Origin: VRUB01 sp046758085
GTDB taxonomy: Bacteria; Pseudomonadota; Gammaproteobacteria; Acidiferrobacterales; SPGG2
Length of the DNA: 16,691 bases
Direction of reading: 5' to 3'
Assembly: GCA_046758085.1 (NCBI GenBank)
Contig: JBHHZP010000075.1
Coordinates: forward strand, 1-16,691
In this document: piece by piece, positions 1-6,778 of the stretch
Position numbering within the stretch: position 1 is the stretch's first letter
Layout of the letters: every line of letters begins with the position of its first letter
Program-made: the position numbers and the translations under genes
Notes under the pieces: model-generated
Seen by the model: only the letters and a program-made list of their open reading frames with translations
Databases searched by the model: none
Told to the model about the DNA's origin: nothing

Positions 1-168
1 ATCGTTTATCTCCAAAATCTGACTGCTGGCAAGGCGTAGATGATACACGCATCGGACCGGGCAAGGGAATCAATAGGCGTTACGGGGCCTGCGATCCCGC
101 GCGCGTGGGCGTTTCGCCATGCCCGCGCCTGACCGCGCGGCCGGCTGATGCCGAAACGACACCCCCGA

Positions 169-1467
169 CTACAACCGCCAGACGGTGATGCCGGCATCGC
201 GCAGTGTCGCGGTTTCAAAGCGCGCTTTAGCGTCTATGAAACAACCATTTGGTGCCAGCTTCTCGAAATACTCGGCGATCGGTCGCTCGGTGAACTGGCG
301 GTGTGCCACCGCCACGACCAGGCCATCGGCTACCGGCAGATCGTCCCACGCGACTAGATCTACCCCATACTCGCGACGTGCTTCTTCCGGCAATGGGAGG
401 GGGTCATGAACGGAAACCTTGACCCCATAGGACTCGAGCTCCCGGATCACGTCTATGGCGCGCGAGTTGCGCAAGTCGGGGCAGTCTTCCTTGAAGCTCA
501 GGCCAAGCACGTTCACCTTGGCATCCTTGACTGGGCCGCCGTGATGGATCAGACATTTAATCGTCTGCTCCGCAATGAACTTGCCCATACCGTCGTTGAT
601 CTGGCGCCCGGCAAGAATGACCTGTGGATGATAGCCCAGCGTTTGCGCTTTGTAGGTCAGGTAATAGGGATCTACGCCGATGCAGTGACCGCCCACCAGC
701 CCGGGGCGGAAGGGCAGAAAGTTCCATTTGGTTTCCGCCGCCTCCAGCACTTCCGTAGTGTCGATTCCGATTTGATTGAAAATTATAGCCAGCTCATTCA
801 TAAGCGCGATATTAAGGTCTCGCTGGGCGTTCTCGATGACCTTGGCGGCCTCTGCCACCTTGATGCTGGAGGCACGGTGTATGCCCGCTGAGACGATTGA
901 TTCGTACAGATCTGCGATCTTCTCGCGCGTCGCGATGTCGTCGCCGGCCACGACTTTGACGATATTCGGCAATGTGTGCTGCTTATCGCCCGGATTGATA
1001 CGCTCAGGGGAGTAGCCGACATGGAAGTCTCGCCGCCATTTCATGCCCGAGGCTTGCTCCAGCACGGGTATGCAGACCTCCTCGGTCGCGCCGGGATACA
1101 CGGTCGACTCGTAGACGATAATGGCGCCTTGTTTCAGGTGCTGGCCCACGGTTTGGCTGGCTTCAACCATTGGCGCGAAATCCGGCTGGTGTGCTGCGTC
1201 CACCGGTGTGGGCACGGCGACGATGACGACATCCGCCTGCGCGAGTACAGCGGGGTCGCCGGTCAGGGTGAGATGGGTCGCGCTGCGCAGATCGGCGGCG
1301 GACACCTCGCCGGCTGGATCAAGGCCGTGCCGGTAGCTTTCGATCTTCCGGCGGTTGGAATCGTAGCCGTATGTTGGCCGCGTTTTTCCAAACTCCACCG
1401 CCAACGGCAGACCCACGTACCCCAGCCCGACGACTGCAATTATGCTCACAACGTTGTCCTCTCCCAT
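169..1467 (-). CDS. tviB: TviB/WbpA-type UDP-N-acetylhexosamine 6-dehydrogenase
   Basis: This enzyme oxidises C6 of a UDP-N-acetylhexosamine to the uronic acid with two NAD+, making a precursor for capsule, exopolysaccharide or O-antigen in the cytoplasm. The sequence shows the N-terminal Rossmann motif GLGYVGLPLA (residues 14-23), the family signature YESTVYPG (119-126), the segment GYSPERINPGDK (151-162), the linker helix with IKVAEAAK (202-209), and the catalytic cysteine C262 in GGHCIGVDPYYL. The whole length (432 aa) reads like Salmonella TviB (about 425 aa) more than UDP-glucose dehydrogenase. The start is uncertain. ATG at 1467 is used here, but a GTG at 1449 (codon 7) is preceded by GGGAGAGG at 8-nt spacing and would remove six residues that are not part of the fold. 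No partner epimerase or glycosyltransferase lies in the window; its pathway may continue beyond base 1. Substrate (GlcNAc or GalNAc) cannot be decided from sequence. Confidence 0.92.
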   Translation of the reverse strand: MGEDNVVSIIAVVGLGYVGLPLAVEFGKTRPTYGYDSNRRKIESYRHGLDPAGEVSAADLRSATHLTLTGDPAVLAQADVVIVAVPTPVDAAHQPDFAPMVEASQTVGQHLKQGAIIVYESTVYPGATEEVCIPVLEQASGMKWRRDFHVGYSPERINPGDKQHTLPNIVKVVAGDDIATREKIADLYESIVSAGIHRASSIKVAEAAKVIENAQRDLNIALMNELAIIFNQIGIDTTEVLEAAETKWNFLPFRPGLVGGHCIGVDPYYLTYKAQTLGYHPQVILAGRQINDGMGKFIAEQTIKCLIHHGGPVKDAKVNVLGLSFKEDCPDLRNSRAIDVIRELESYGVKVSVHDPLPLPEEARREYGVDLVAWDDLPVADGLVVAVAHRQFTERPIAEYFEKLAPNGCFIDAKARFETATLRDAGITVWRL

Positions 1468-1487
1468 TTGATTGGTCCGCCGTTGTC

Positions 1488-1509
1488 TTCTATAGGTTAG
1501 CTATAAAGG
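1488..1509. promoter_or_regulatory. Inverted repeat in the leader of the dehydrogenase gene
   Basis: TATAG (1491-1495) and CTATA (1501-1505) are perfect inverted arms around GTTAG, with partial symmetry extending outward. The repeat lies about 25-40 bases upstream of the dehydrogenase ATG (1467, minus strand). This position would suit an operator or a -10 region for that gene. No known regulator is recognised. Confidence 0.3.
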
Positions 1510-1583
1510 GTGACACGTAGCCAGCACCTGGCCCGCACCTGCGCGGGTAAAGCGCGGCTGAACGCCGGCGGGCGCAGATCGTC

Positions 1584-1614
1584 TTACGACCTCACGTTGT
1601 CTTTGGACTATAAT
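1584..1614 (+). promoter_or_regulatory. Probable promoter of the PilZ-like gene
   Basis: A perfect TATAAT lies at 1609-1614. The -35 is poor: the best match is TTACGA at 1584-1589 with a long 19-bp spacer, so an activator or another -35 may be used. The expected start near 1621 gives a leader of about 40 nt before the GTG at 1663. Confidence 0.45.
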
Positions 1615-1662
1615 AGTTTGATAGTAGCGTGAAATTACCATCTCGGGGGTAGAACGATCGCT

Positions 1663-3390
1663 GTGACCACCTCGCCACTATTCGTCCCGAATAAGAAAGT
1701 TTCGGCCTGGGTGACGGAGACCCGGCCCAAAGAGGCGCGTGCGTGGCTCAACTCCTTGCCGCTCGCCGATGACGGCGACTCCGCGCGCGACATCTACCAG
1801 GCCCTTTACACCCTCAACCGCCTTGAAGTGGCCCCGCAGAACCGCCTGGAGCTGATGGAGCTGTATCAGGCACCCGTGGCCACGGTGTCCTCGCTGCTGG
1901 GCTCGCAGTTCAGAGGGCTGGCGTTGCCGCTGGCGGCCGAGCTGCGCCAGCTGGCCGAGTTTATCCGGCAGTTAAAGATGGAGATGGCCATTGGCTACAA
2001 ATGTGCCATCAACGACTTGCAAGCGGCCCGTTTGGGCTGGAGCCGCAGACAATCATGGATCTTGGCCAGTGAACGCGCAATGTGGTATCTGGGCGAGGTA
2101 TTACTGAATTCCTATCAGGTGTACATGCCACCGCCTCCCGGCGTATGGCGCGAGATCCACGCATTATTTCGGCTGGCCGAGGAGCAGGACCGGCTAACGG
2201 AGGCAATCGAACTGGCAGACGAGGGAGACACACGGCAGACGAACATCTACGAGCGATATCGACAGATTGTGTTGCTCGGCCTGTGCAACCCCTATCAGCT
2301 GGTGCAAACCGAATGCGCGCTCGTGAGCGTGTTCCTGCAGCACAGGTCGGAGCACGCGCTGGTGAGCAAGCGTCTGGATGTAGCGGACCCCACTGGCCAG
2401 TTCCTGATAGACCTTTCACGCGACGTACCGCCGGCACCGTTTCCGCTGCGGCGACAGGTACAACCATCGGCGGACCTGCGAGTCCTGAATACCATCGAGC
2501 TGGCGCGCGTGGTGCATGGTCTGATCAAGCGACTGGAGCAGGGCGAGGCCGTCGGTACGCTCGATTTGAGCCCGGAGCTGCGCGCGACCGCCTGGCGTGA
2601 CTTGCTGCGCCGAATGATCAAGTTTTGGGGGCTTCCGCCAAAACGCCAGTATGCGCGCAACAAGATCCAAGGCCGTCTTTCGCTGTGCACGGGAATCAAC
2701 GCGCTACATTTCTTCGGCAGCGGGCGCAACGCGTTCGAGCCGCCGGATGACGACGAGCAGTCAGAATTGCAGGAACAAGATGAGGCGACGGACAAGAACG
2801 TGCAAGCCCAAGATCGGAATTCGCAAGTTGATAAGACTAAGGGCGCGGGTCCGCAACGCGGCGCAGGTGCTGTTCGGCCGCGATGGCTGGCGCAGGCGCG
2901 CGTGGCGACGCCGGAGAGCTTTCCGGTTGACCGCTGGCAGCTGCGCGACGAGAGTGCGCGCGGGTTACAGCTCTCCCGTGAGGGCGGCGCCAGCGTGCAA
3001 GTGCGCATCGGTGACGTGCTGGGAATCCAAAGCCCCCACGATGCCGGTGCGTGGCGCGTGGGTGTGGTTCGTTGGATCAAGAGCCCCGAGGCCAAGCGCA
3101 TCGACATGGGTGTGGAACGATTAGCGCCGGCGATGACGCCGGCTGCAGTGAAGCCGGTATCGAGCGGGCGTGCCCCCGTCGGACGATACACGCAGGCCTT
3201 GTTGTTGCCTGCCATGCCCGCTTTGCGTCGCCCGCCGACACTGTTGGTGGCACGTGGGGTTTATGAACCCAATTGCGATCTCCACCTGGTGACGGGCCAA
3301 GAACCTGCACGCATTGTACGACCTTCGAAGCTGCTGGAACGCACGGCGTCATTTGACCTGATCGCATTCGTTGAGGTCGATGCGCGCTGA
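1663..3390 (+). CDS. Large PilZ-like domain protein, function unknown
   Basis: This 575-aa protein has no signal peptide or membrane segment and is probably cytosolic. The first 350 residues are predicted helical and contain patterns such as LYTLNRLEVAPQNRLELMELY (as two adjoining pieces near residues 47-67), also seen in large PilZ-associated proteins of Gammaproteobacteria. An acidic, Gln-rich linker follows (about 360-395, with DDDEQSELQEQDE). The C-terminal part (about 405-490) looks like a PilZ barrel: DESARG at 429-434 fits the DxSxxG c-di-GMP motif, and WRVGVVRWIKS then MGVERL match the later strands. The upstream RxxxR motif normally paired with DxSxxG is not visible, so c-di-GMP binding is uncertain. 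The start is a GTG with GGGGG 13 nt upstream, which is long spacing. It is divergent from the dehydrogenase gene, so a link to polysaccharide control is possible but is only inference. Confidence 0.8.
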   Translation: MTTSPLFVPNKKVSAWVTETRPKEARAWLNSLPLADDGDSARDIYQALYTLNRLEVAPQNRLELMELYQAPVATVSSLLGSQFRGLALPLAAELRQLAEFIRQLKMEMAIGYKCAINDLQAARLGWSRRQSWILASERAMWYLGEVLLNSYQVYMPPPPGVWREIHALFRLAEEQDRLTEAIELADEGDTRQTNIYERYRQIVLLGLCNPYQLVQTECALVSVFLQHRSEHALVSKRLDVADPTGQFLIDLSRDVPPAPFPLRRQVQPSADLRVLNTIELARVVHGLIKRLEQGEAVGTLDLSPELRATAWRDLLRRMIKFWGLPPKRQYARNKIQGRLSLCTGINALHFFGSGRNAFEPPDDDEQSELQEQDEATDKNVQAQDRNSQVDKTKGAGPQRGAGAVRPRWLAQARVATPESFPVDRWQLRDESARGLQLSREGGASVQVRIGDVLGIQSPHDAGAWRVGVVRWIKSPEAKRIDMGVERLAPAMTPAAVKPVSSGRAPVGRYTQALLLPAMPALRRPPTLLVARGVYEPNCDLHLVTGQEPARIVRPSKLLERTASFDLIAFVEVDAR

Positions 3391-3663
3391 GCAGGCTGTC
3401 CGGTTTGCTGGAAAGGGTTGCGGCGGAATCCCTCGCGTTTCTAACGGGAGTGCGAATGGCGGTTGCGGTTAGCCTGAATGTCTTCGCGAAGCACGAAGCG
3501 TATACCGCCAGGAAAGCTGGCGGGGAAATCCCGTCGGGAATAAGCGATCGCGAGAACGCACAGGTCTGATTTCAAACCGGTTAGTTCCTGCCGGCGAAAT
3601 GGATAGGACATAACAGTTTATACCCCAGCTCGGATGTCACTGGCGGGTGTTTAGTTTGTTTAT

Positions 3664-3707
3664 GTGCTCCGTGCTCTCTGTGTGCCATCCAGAGCACGAT
3701 TGAGCAC
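3664..3707. repeat. Nested inverted repeat
   Basis: GTGCTC (3664-3669) pairs with GAGCAC (3702-3707). Inside it, GTGCTCT (3671-3677) pairs with AGAGCAC (3691-3697), leaving a 13-nt loop. There is no T-run on either strand, so it is not a standard terminator. Role unknown. Confidence 0.55.
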
Positions 3708-3791
3708 AGCAAGTACACAGGAGGTACCACGCAGGCTGCTCTGCGTTCCCTTGCGGGGCTTTACCCGGGGCTACTACGGCGGGGCTTCACC

Positions 3792-3818
3792 GCTCGCCGG
3801 TCGCTAACACCGGCGAGC
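3792..3818. repeat. Perfect 10-bp stem-loop
   Basis: GCTCGCCGGT (3792-3801) and ACCGGCGAGC (3809-3818) flank a 7-nt loop. It is a strong GC-rich hairpin between two convergent genes and may slow transcription from either side. It lacks a T-run. It could also be one copy of a REP-like repeat; this window has no second copy. Confidence 0.55.
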
Positions 3819-3933
3819 CTCGAAAGGGACGTACTTAATGCTCTGGGTAATAACAATTCTTCGCGTCTTTGCGTTCGGGGGTTTTGTTGTGCGCTCTCGG
3901 CGATTTCCGTGATGAGTCGGTGGAATACGGGGG

Positions 3934-4731
3934 TCAGCGCCGCAGATCTTGCGGCAGCTCGTGCTGAATCAGCGGCAGTATCTTGGCATAGACTTGCGGG
4001 TTACCGGCAATCACGTTTCCGGTTTCCAGAAAGCCCTGGCCTCCGGCGAGGTCGCTGATGAGACCGCCGGCTTCTTCGATCAGCAGGCAGCCGGCTGCAA
4101 TGTCCCAGGGACTCAAGCCAAACTCCCAGAAACCGTCGAGACGTCCACAGGCCACATGAGCAAGGTCGAGGGCCGCCGCGCCGGCACGACGAACACCGCT
4201 GGTGCGCGTCAACAGGACACGGAAGCTGTCGATCCAGGTATCGAGGTGTTTCTCGGCCCGAAACGGGAAACCGGTGCCGAGGAGGGCGAATTTTAGGCTC
4301 CCGACCTGGCTTACACGCATGCGCCGCTCGTTCAGTTGGGCCCCGCTGCCGCGGCACGCGGTAAAGAGCTCGTTGCGCATCGGATCGAACACGACCGCTT
4401 GCTCCAGCCGCCCACGCCGCTGCAGTGCGATTGCCACCGCGAACTGCGGGTAGCCATGGAGGTAATTGGTCGTACCGTCGAGCGGGTCGATGATCCACAG
4501 GTAATCGTTGCCTTGTTGGCGCCCGCTCTCCTCGGCGAGAATGGCGTGGTCGGGGTAAGCTGTTTGAATCACATTGATGATCTGTGCCTCGGCCTGGCGG
4601 TCGACCTCGCTTACGAAATCGTTGCGTCCTTTGGTTTCTATCGCCAAGCGCTCGAGCTGGTCAACGTGACGCAGGATGACATTGCCGGCACGCCGTGCCG
4701 CCTTGATCGCGGTGTTGAGCATAGGATGCAT
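3934..4731 (-). CDS. suhB: Inositol-1-monophosphatase / rRNA transcription factor SuhB
   Basis: SuhB is a Mg2+-dependent inositol monophosphatase fold. In Enterobacteria its main role is as a partner of the Nus antitermination complex on rRNA operons, aiding rRNA folding. The 265 aa match the E. coli length (267), and the N-terminus MHPMLNTAIKAARRAGN is nearly the E. coli one. Metal ligands are present: E67 and E68 (AEESG), D82, L84 and D85 in DPLDGTTN, and D210 in SPWDIAAG. The open frame continues upstream of 4731, but homology clearly places the start at this ATG; an internal ATG at 4722 is possible. No strong ribosome site is visible. It is divergent from trmJ across 129 bp, as in E. coli and Pseudomonas. 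Whether it is catalytic, Nus-linked or both here is inferred from the family. Confidence 0.96.
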   Translation of the reverse strand: MHPMLNTAIKAARRAGNVILRHVDQLERLAIETKGRNDFVSEVDRQAEAQIINVIQTAYPDHAILAEESGRQQGNDYLWIIDPLDGTTNYLHGYPQFAVAIALQRRGRLEQAVVFDPMRNELFTACRGSGAQLNERRMRVSQVGSLKFALLGTGFPFRAEKHLDTWIDSFRVLLTRTSGVRRAGAAALDLAHVACGRLDGFWEFGLSPWDIAAGCLLIEEAGGLISDLAGGQGFLETGNVIAGNPQVYAKILPLIQHELPQDLRR

Positions 4732-4768
4732 GATTAGCGCTGCCGTGGACGCCGGTACAAAGAACGCG

Positions 4769-4797
4769 ATTCTATCGGCCCGGGTTAGACGTGGGAA
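4769..4797 (-). promoter_or_regulatory. Probable sigma-70 promoter of suhB
   Basis: Read on the minus strand, TTCCCA (4797-4792) and TAGAAT (4774-4769) are separated by 17 bp. They match the -35 consensus at 4 of 6 and the -10 at 5 of 6. The predicted start near 4762 gives a leader of about 30 nt before the suhB ATG. Confidence 0.45.
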
Positions 4798-4860
4798 GGT
4801 GAGACCGCTACTCTTTCGCCGGATCGGCCCGGTTTTGTCCCGGCGCCTGAGAGGAGCCAC

Positions 4861-5610
4861 ATGTCGCTGAGCAATATTCGCATAGTGCTGGTGCATCCCA
4901 CCCACCCAGGCAATATCGGCGCGGCCGCACGCGCTATGAAAACCATGGGCCTGGAGGCGTTGTTTCTTGTCGCGCCAGTGGATTACCAGGGCCCGGAAGC
5001 GCGAGCGCGAGCGGCCGGCGCCGATGATGTGCTGGCCGGCGCAGTGACCAGCGACTCGCTTGGTGAGGCGTTGCGCGGCTGTGGCCTCGTGATCGGTACC
5101 AGCAGCCGTGCCCGGGCGATCCCGTGGCCGGCACTCGACCCGCGCGCTTGCGCGCAAATGCTGGTGGCGGCGTCACAGCAGCAGCCAGCGGCACTGATCT
5201 TCGGCCGTGAGAAGATGGGACTGACCAACGCGGAGCTCGATTCGTGCCAATACGTCGTCAGCATTCCGGCTAACGACCGCTACTCGTCGCTGAACCTCGC
5301 GTGCGCGGTGCAAGTTATGAGTTATGAGATCCTGCGTGCCCGCCAGGCGCAACCCGAGGTCACGGACATCGACTGGCATGAGCCGGAGGTGCCACCGGCG
5401 TCCAATGAGGACATGGAGCGTTTCTACCGCCATCTGGAAGCGGTACTGGTCGAGATCGGCTTTCTCGATCCGACCAATCCGCGCAGGCTCATGCGACGCC
5501 TGGTCCGGCTGTTCAATCGCACGGCCCTTGATGCGAACGAGCTCAACATTCTCCGGGGCATTCTTACGGCAGTACAGCGCAGCATCGGTCAGACGCGCCG
5601 CCCGGGCTGA
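4861..5610 (+). CDS. trmJ: tRNA (cytidine/uridine-32-2'-O)-methyltransferase TrmJ
   Basis: TrmJ 2'-O-methylates position 32 in the anticodon loop of several tRNAs using S-adenosylmethionine. The 249 aa match the usual length (E. coli 246). The SPOUT knot motifs are all present: NIGAAARAMKTMGL (residues 18-31), IFGREKMGLTN (113-123) and SIPANDRYSSLNLACAVQ (134-151). The C-terminal helical extension typical of TrmJ follows, with FYRHLEAVLVEIGFLDP then NPRRLMRRLVRLFNR. The start ATG has GAGGAG 4-9 bases upstream. The gene stands next to iscR as in Pseudomonas and E. coli, but cysE, which lies between them in Pseudomonas, is absent. No promoter was clearly seen in the 129 bp shared with suhB. Confidence 0.96.
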   Translation: MSLSNIRIVLVHPTHPGNIGAAARAMKTMGLEALFLVAPVDYQGPEARARAAGADDVLAGAVTSDSLGEALRGCGLVIGTSSRARAIPWPALDPRACAQMLVAASQQQPAALIFGREKMGLTNAELDSCQYVVSIPANDRYSSLNLACAVQVMSYEILRARQAQPEVTDIDWHEPEVPPASNEDMERFYRHLEAVLVEIGFLDPTNPRRLMRRLVRLFNRTALDANELNILRGILTAVQRSIGQTRRPG

Positions 5611-5625
5611 ACGAGCTTCTAGAGG

Positions 5626-5647
5626 TATATTAGAAGACGCTAATATA
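5626..5647. repeat. Perfect AT-rich inverted repeat after trmJ
   Basis: TATATTAG (5626-5633) and CTAATATA (5640-5647) are exact inverted arms with a 6-bp centre, 16 bases after the trmJ stop. An alternative pairing CTTCTA with TAGAAG (5617-5622 and 5631-5636) overlaps it. The AT-rich symmetry looks more like a protein-binding operator than a terminator. No T-run follows. Confidence 0.5.
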
Positions 5648-5717
5648 GCTGGCATTGAGTTAACGCTATCGAGGTCGTGGTATAGCTACTTTCCAGCGGT
5701 CGAGGTCAACACCGCAC

Positions 5718-5757
5718 ACGTTCCCTCCGCCCGGGCCGGCAACAGCCGCGGGAACGT
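5718..5757. repeat. Stem-loop just upstream of the iscR promoter
   Basis: ACGTTCCC (5718-5725) and GGGAACGT (5750-5757) form a perfect 8-bp outer stem, with CGGC/GCCG (5737-5740 and 5745-5748) around AACA at the tip. It ends 10 bases before the IscR box. It may end readthrough from trmJ, though no T-run is present. Confidence 0.45.
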
Positions 5758-5766
5758 TCCACACAA

Positions 5767-5798
5767 ATAATTGACTAATTACATCAGGTAAGTAGACT
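5767..5798 (+). promoter_or_regulatory. iscR promoter with type-1 IscR binding site
   Basis: Bases 5767-5791 match the published E. coli type-1 IscR motif (ATASYYGACTRWWWYAGTCRRSTAT) at 20 of 25 positions by my alignment, with TTGACTAATT and TCAGGTA as the conserved cores. The box contains a -35 TTGACT (5771-5776); 16 bp later is a weak -10 TAGACT (5793-5798). This is the architecture in which holo-IscR represses its own gene when Fe-S clusters are plentiful. GGTAAGTA recurs at 5787-5794 and 5823-5830, perhaps a partial second site. Confidence 0.75.
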
Positions 5799-5833
5799 GA
5801 ATCGTAACTTATTGATTGAGTGGGTAAGTAACA

Positions 5834-6295
5834 ATGAAACTGACTACGAAAGGGCGCTATGCGGTTACCGCTATGCTGGATCTGGCGCTGCATTACGATC
5901 AGGGGGCGGTCACGTTAGCGGACATTGCCCGGCGCCAAGGGATTTCATTGTCCTATCTCGAGCAGTTGTTCGCGCGGTTGCGCCGCCACGGGCTGGTCGA
6001 CAGTATCCGCGGGCCCGGCGGCGGGTATAATCTGGCGAAAGATCCCGAGCAGATCTCGATCGCCCAGATAATTGTCGTGATCAATGAGAACATTGATGCG
6101 ACGCGCTGCGGCGGTGAGCGGAACTGCGACAATGACGAGACTTGTTTGACGCACAGCCTATGGGAAAAGCTGAGCGAGCAGATTTACGAGTTTCTCGACG
6201 GGATCACGCTGGCAGACCTGGTCGCGCGCGAGCAGGTACGTGATGTGGCGCAGCGTCAAGAAGATCGCACGCAGCAAGCGGTCGTGCCGCGATAG
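5834..6295 (+). CDS. iscR: Fe-S cluster-sensing regulator IscR (Rrf2 family)
   Basis: IscR senses Fe-S status through a [2Fe-2S] cluster and controls isc, suf and other genes. The 153-aa protein starts with the family-typical MKLTTKGRYAVTAMLDLALH, has a winged-helix DNA-binding domain (about 1-70) with E43 in the recognition region, and keeps all cluster ligands at E. coli numbering: C92, C98, C104 (CX5CX5C) and H107. It should therefore switch between holo and apo forms. Its promoter carries an IscR box, implying autoregulation. Unusually, it is followed after 90 bp by iscA, not iscS. The C-terminal tail (RQEDRTQQAVVPR) is polar and probably flexible. Its target cluster-assembly system must lie elsewhere. 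Confidence 0.97.
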   Translation: MKLTTKGRYAVTAMLDLALHYDQGAVTLADIARRQGISLSYLEQLFARLRRHGLVDSIRGPGGGYNLAKDPEQISIAQIIVVINENIDATRCGGERNCDNDETCLTHSLWEKLSEQIYEFLDGITLADLVAREQVRDVAQRQEDRTQQAVVPR

Positions 6296-6330
6296 CACGC
6301 ACACACTGATCTATAAAACTAAGCGCGCAG

Positions 6331-6347
6331 CGCGAGCTTCGCTCGCG
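6331..6347 (+). repeat. Tight hairpin between iscR and iscA
   Basis: CGCGAGC and GCTCGCG pair perfectly around a TTC loop, 36 bases after the iscR stop and 39 before the iscA start. In other species the end of iscR is followed by iscS and iscU, so this is where those genes are missing. It lacks a T-run. It may stabilise or separate the iscR and iscA messages. Confidence 0.5.
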
Positions 6348-6385
6348 GCGAACTTGAGTCTCTGCAAACTATTGAAGGAGCAATC

Positions 6386-6709
6386 ATGGCGGTTACTTTA
6401 ACTAAGGTGGCAGCGGAGCACGTAAGGACTTTCCTTGCCAAGCGAGAGCAGGCGCAAGGGCTGCGCGTGGGCGTTAAGGCCACCGGCTGCTCCGGCTTCA
6501 TGTACGTGGTGGATTACGCGGACACGATCGAACCGCATGACCAGGTGTTCGAGAGCCGTGGCCTGAAAGTGATCGTTGATGAGAAGAGTCTTGCGTACCT
6601 GGATGGGACTGAGCTTGACTACCGCCGCGAAGGCCTGAACGAGGGTTTCCAGTTCAACAATCCCAGGGTAAAAGGCGCCTGCGGTTGCGGCGAAAGCTTC
6701 AGCGTCTAA
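6386..6709 (+). CDS. iscA: A-type Fe-S carrier protein IscA
   Basis: IscA receives or delivers Fe-S clusters, mostly [4Fe-4S], to target enzymes. The protein has exactly 107 aa, as in E. coli IscA, and keeps the three ligand cysteines at the same positions: C35 in ATGCSG, and C99 and C101 in ACGCGESF. The segments YLDGTELDYRREGLNEGF and FNNPRVK fit IscA better than ErpA or SufA. The start ATG follows AAGGAG with 6-nt spacing, a strong site. It lies 90 bp after iscR and may be cotranscribed from the IscR-controlled promoter. No iscS or iscU is nearby, so it probably works with a scaffold encoded elsewhere (inference). Confidence 0.96.
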   Translation: MAVTLTKVAAEHVRTFLAKREQAQGLRVGVKATGCSGFMYVVDYADTIEPHDQVFESRGLKVIVDEKSLAYLDGTELDYRREGLNEGFQFNNPRVKGACGCGESFSV

Positions 6710-6734
6710 GCCGTTTTCCCACTACCCAAGTTTG

Positions 6735-6771
6735 GCAAGCCGCCGAAAAATTCTGTTTTCCGGCGGCTTGC
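6735..6771 (+). terminator. Long hairpin after iscA, probable terminator
   Basis: GCAAGCCGCCG (6735-6745) pairs exactly with CGGCGGCTTGC (6761-6771). The stem extends by AAAA/TTTT (6746-6749 and 6756-6759) past one bulged C at 6760. It begins 25 bases after the iscA stop. The downstream T-run is missing, so termination might be partial or it may act as a 3'-end stabiliser. Confidence 0.55.
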
Positions 6772-6778
6772 TCGCCGT

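Larger units (their letters stand above)
3391..3933. other. 543-bp gene-free stretch rich in small inverted repeats
   Basis: No credible gene is seen between the PilZ-like gene and the end of suhB, which converge here. Neither gene has a hairpin followed by a T-run, so no classic terminator is visible. The stretch holds perfect hairpins at 3505-3523 (CCGCCAG, 5-nt loop, CTGGCGG), 3729-3746 (ACGCAG/CTGCGT) and 3792-3818, a nested hairpin at 3664-3707, and a near-perfect direct repeat GCGGGGCTTYACC at 3753-3765 and 3779-3791. The phrases CTCCGTGCTCTCTGTG (3668-3683) and CTTCGCGTCTTTGCG (3859-3873) resemble dispersed intergenic repeats I recall from environmental genomes. It may be repeat debris or a small RNA locus. 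Confidence 0.5.

Noticed and set aside
98..128. GC-rich hairpin downstream of the dehydrogenase gene as a terminator
   Set aside because: Pairing is imperfect and no T-run follows on the minus strand. Bases 1-168 otherwise show nothing recognisable.
2295..3215. A 306-codon open frame on the minus strand inside the PilZ-like gene
   Set aside because: It is Arg/Ser/Pro-rich with no recognisable fold and lies wholly within a better-supported gene; typical antisense frame in GC-rich DNA.
3442..3475. CTAAC and GTTAG pair as an integron attC site
   Set aside because: The right-hand core does not fit GTTRRRY and there is no integrase or cassette nearby.
4732..5157. Upstream extension of the suhB frame
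   Set aside because: It runs antisense through trmJ and the shared promoter region, and SuhB homology starts exactly at the ATG at 4731.
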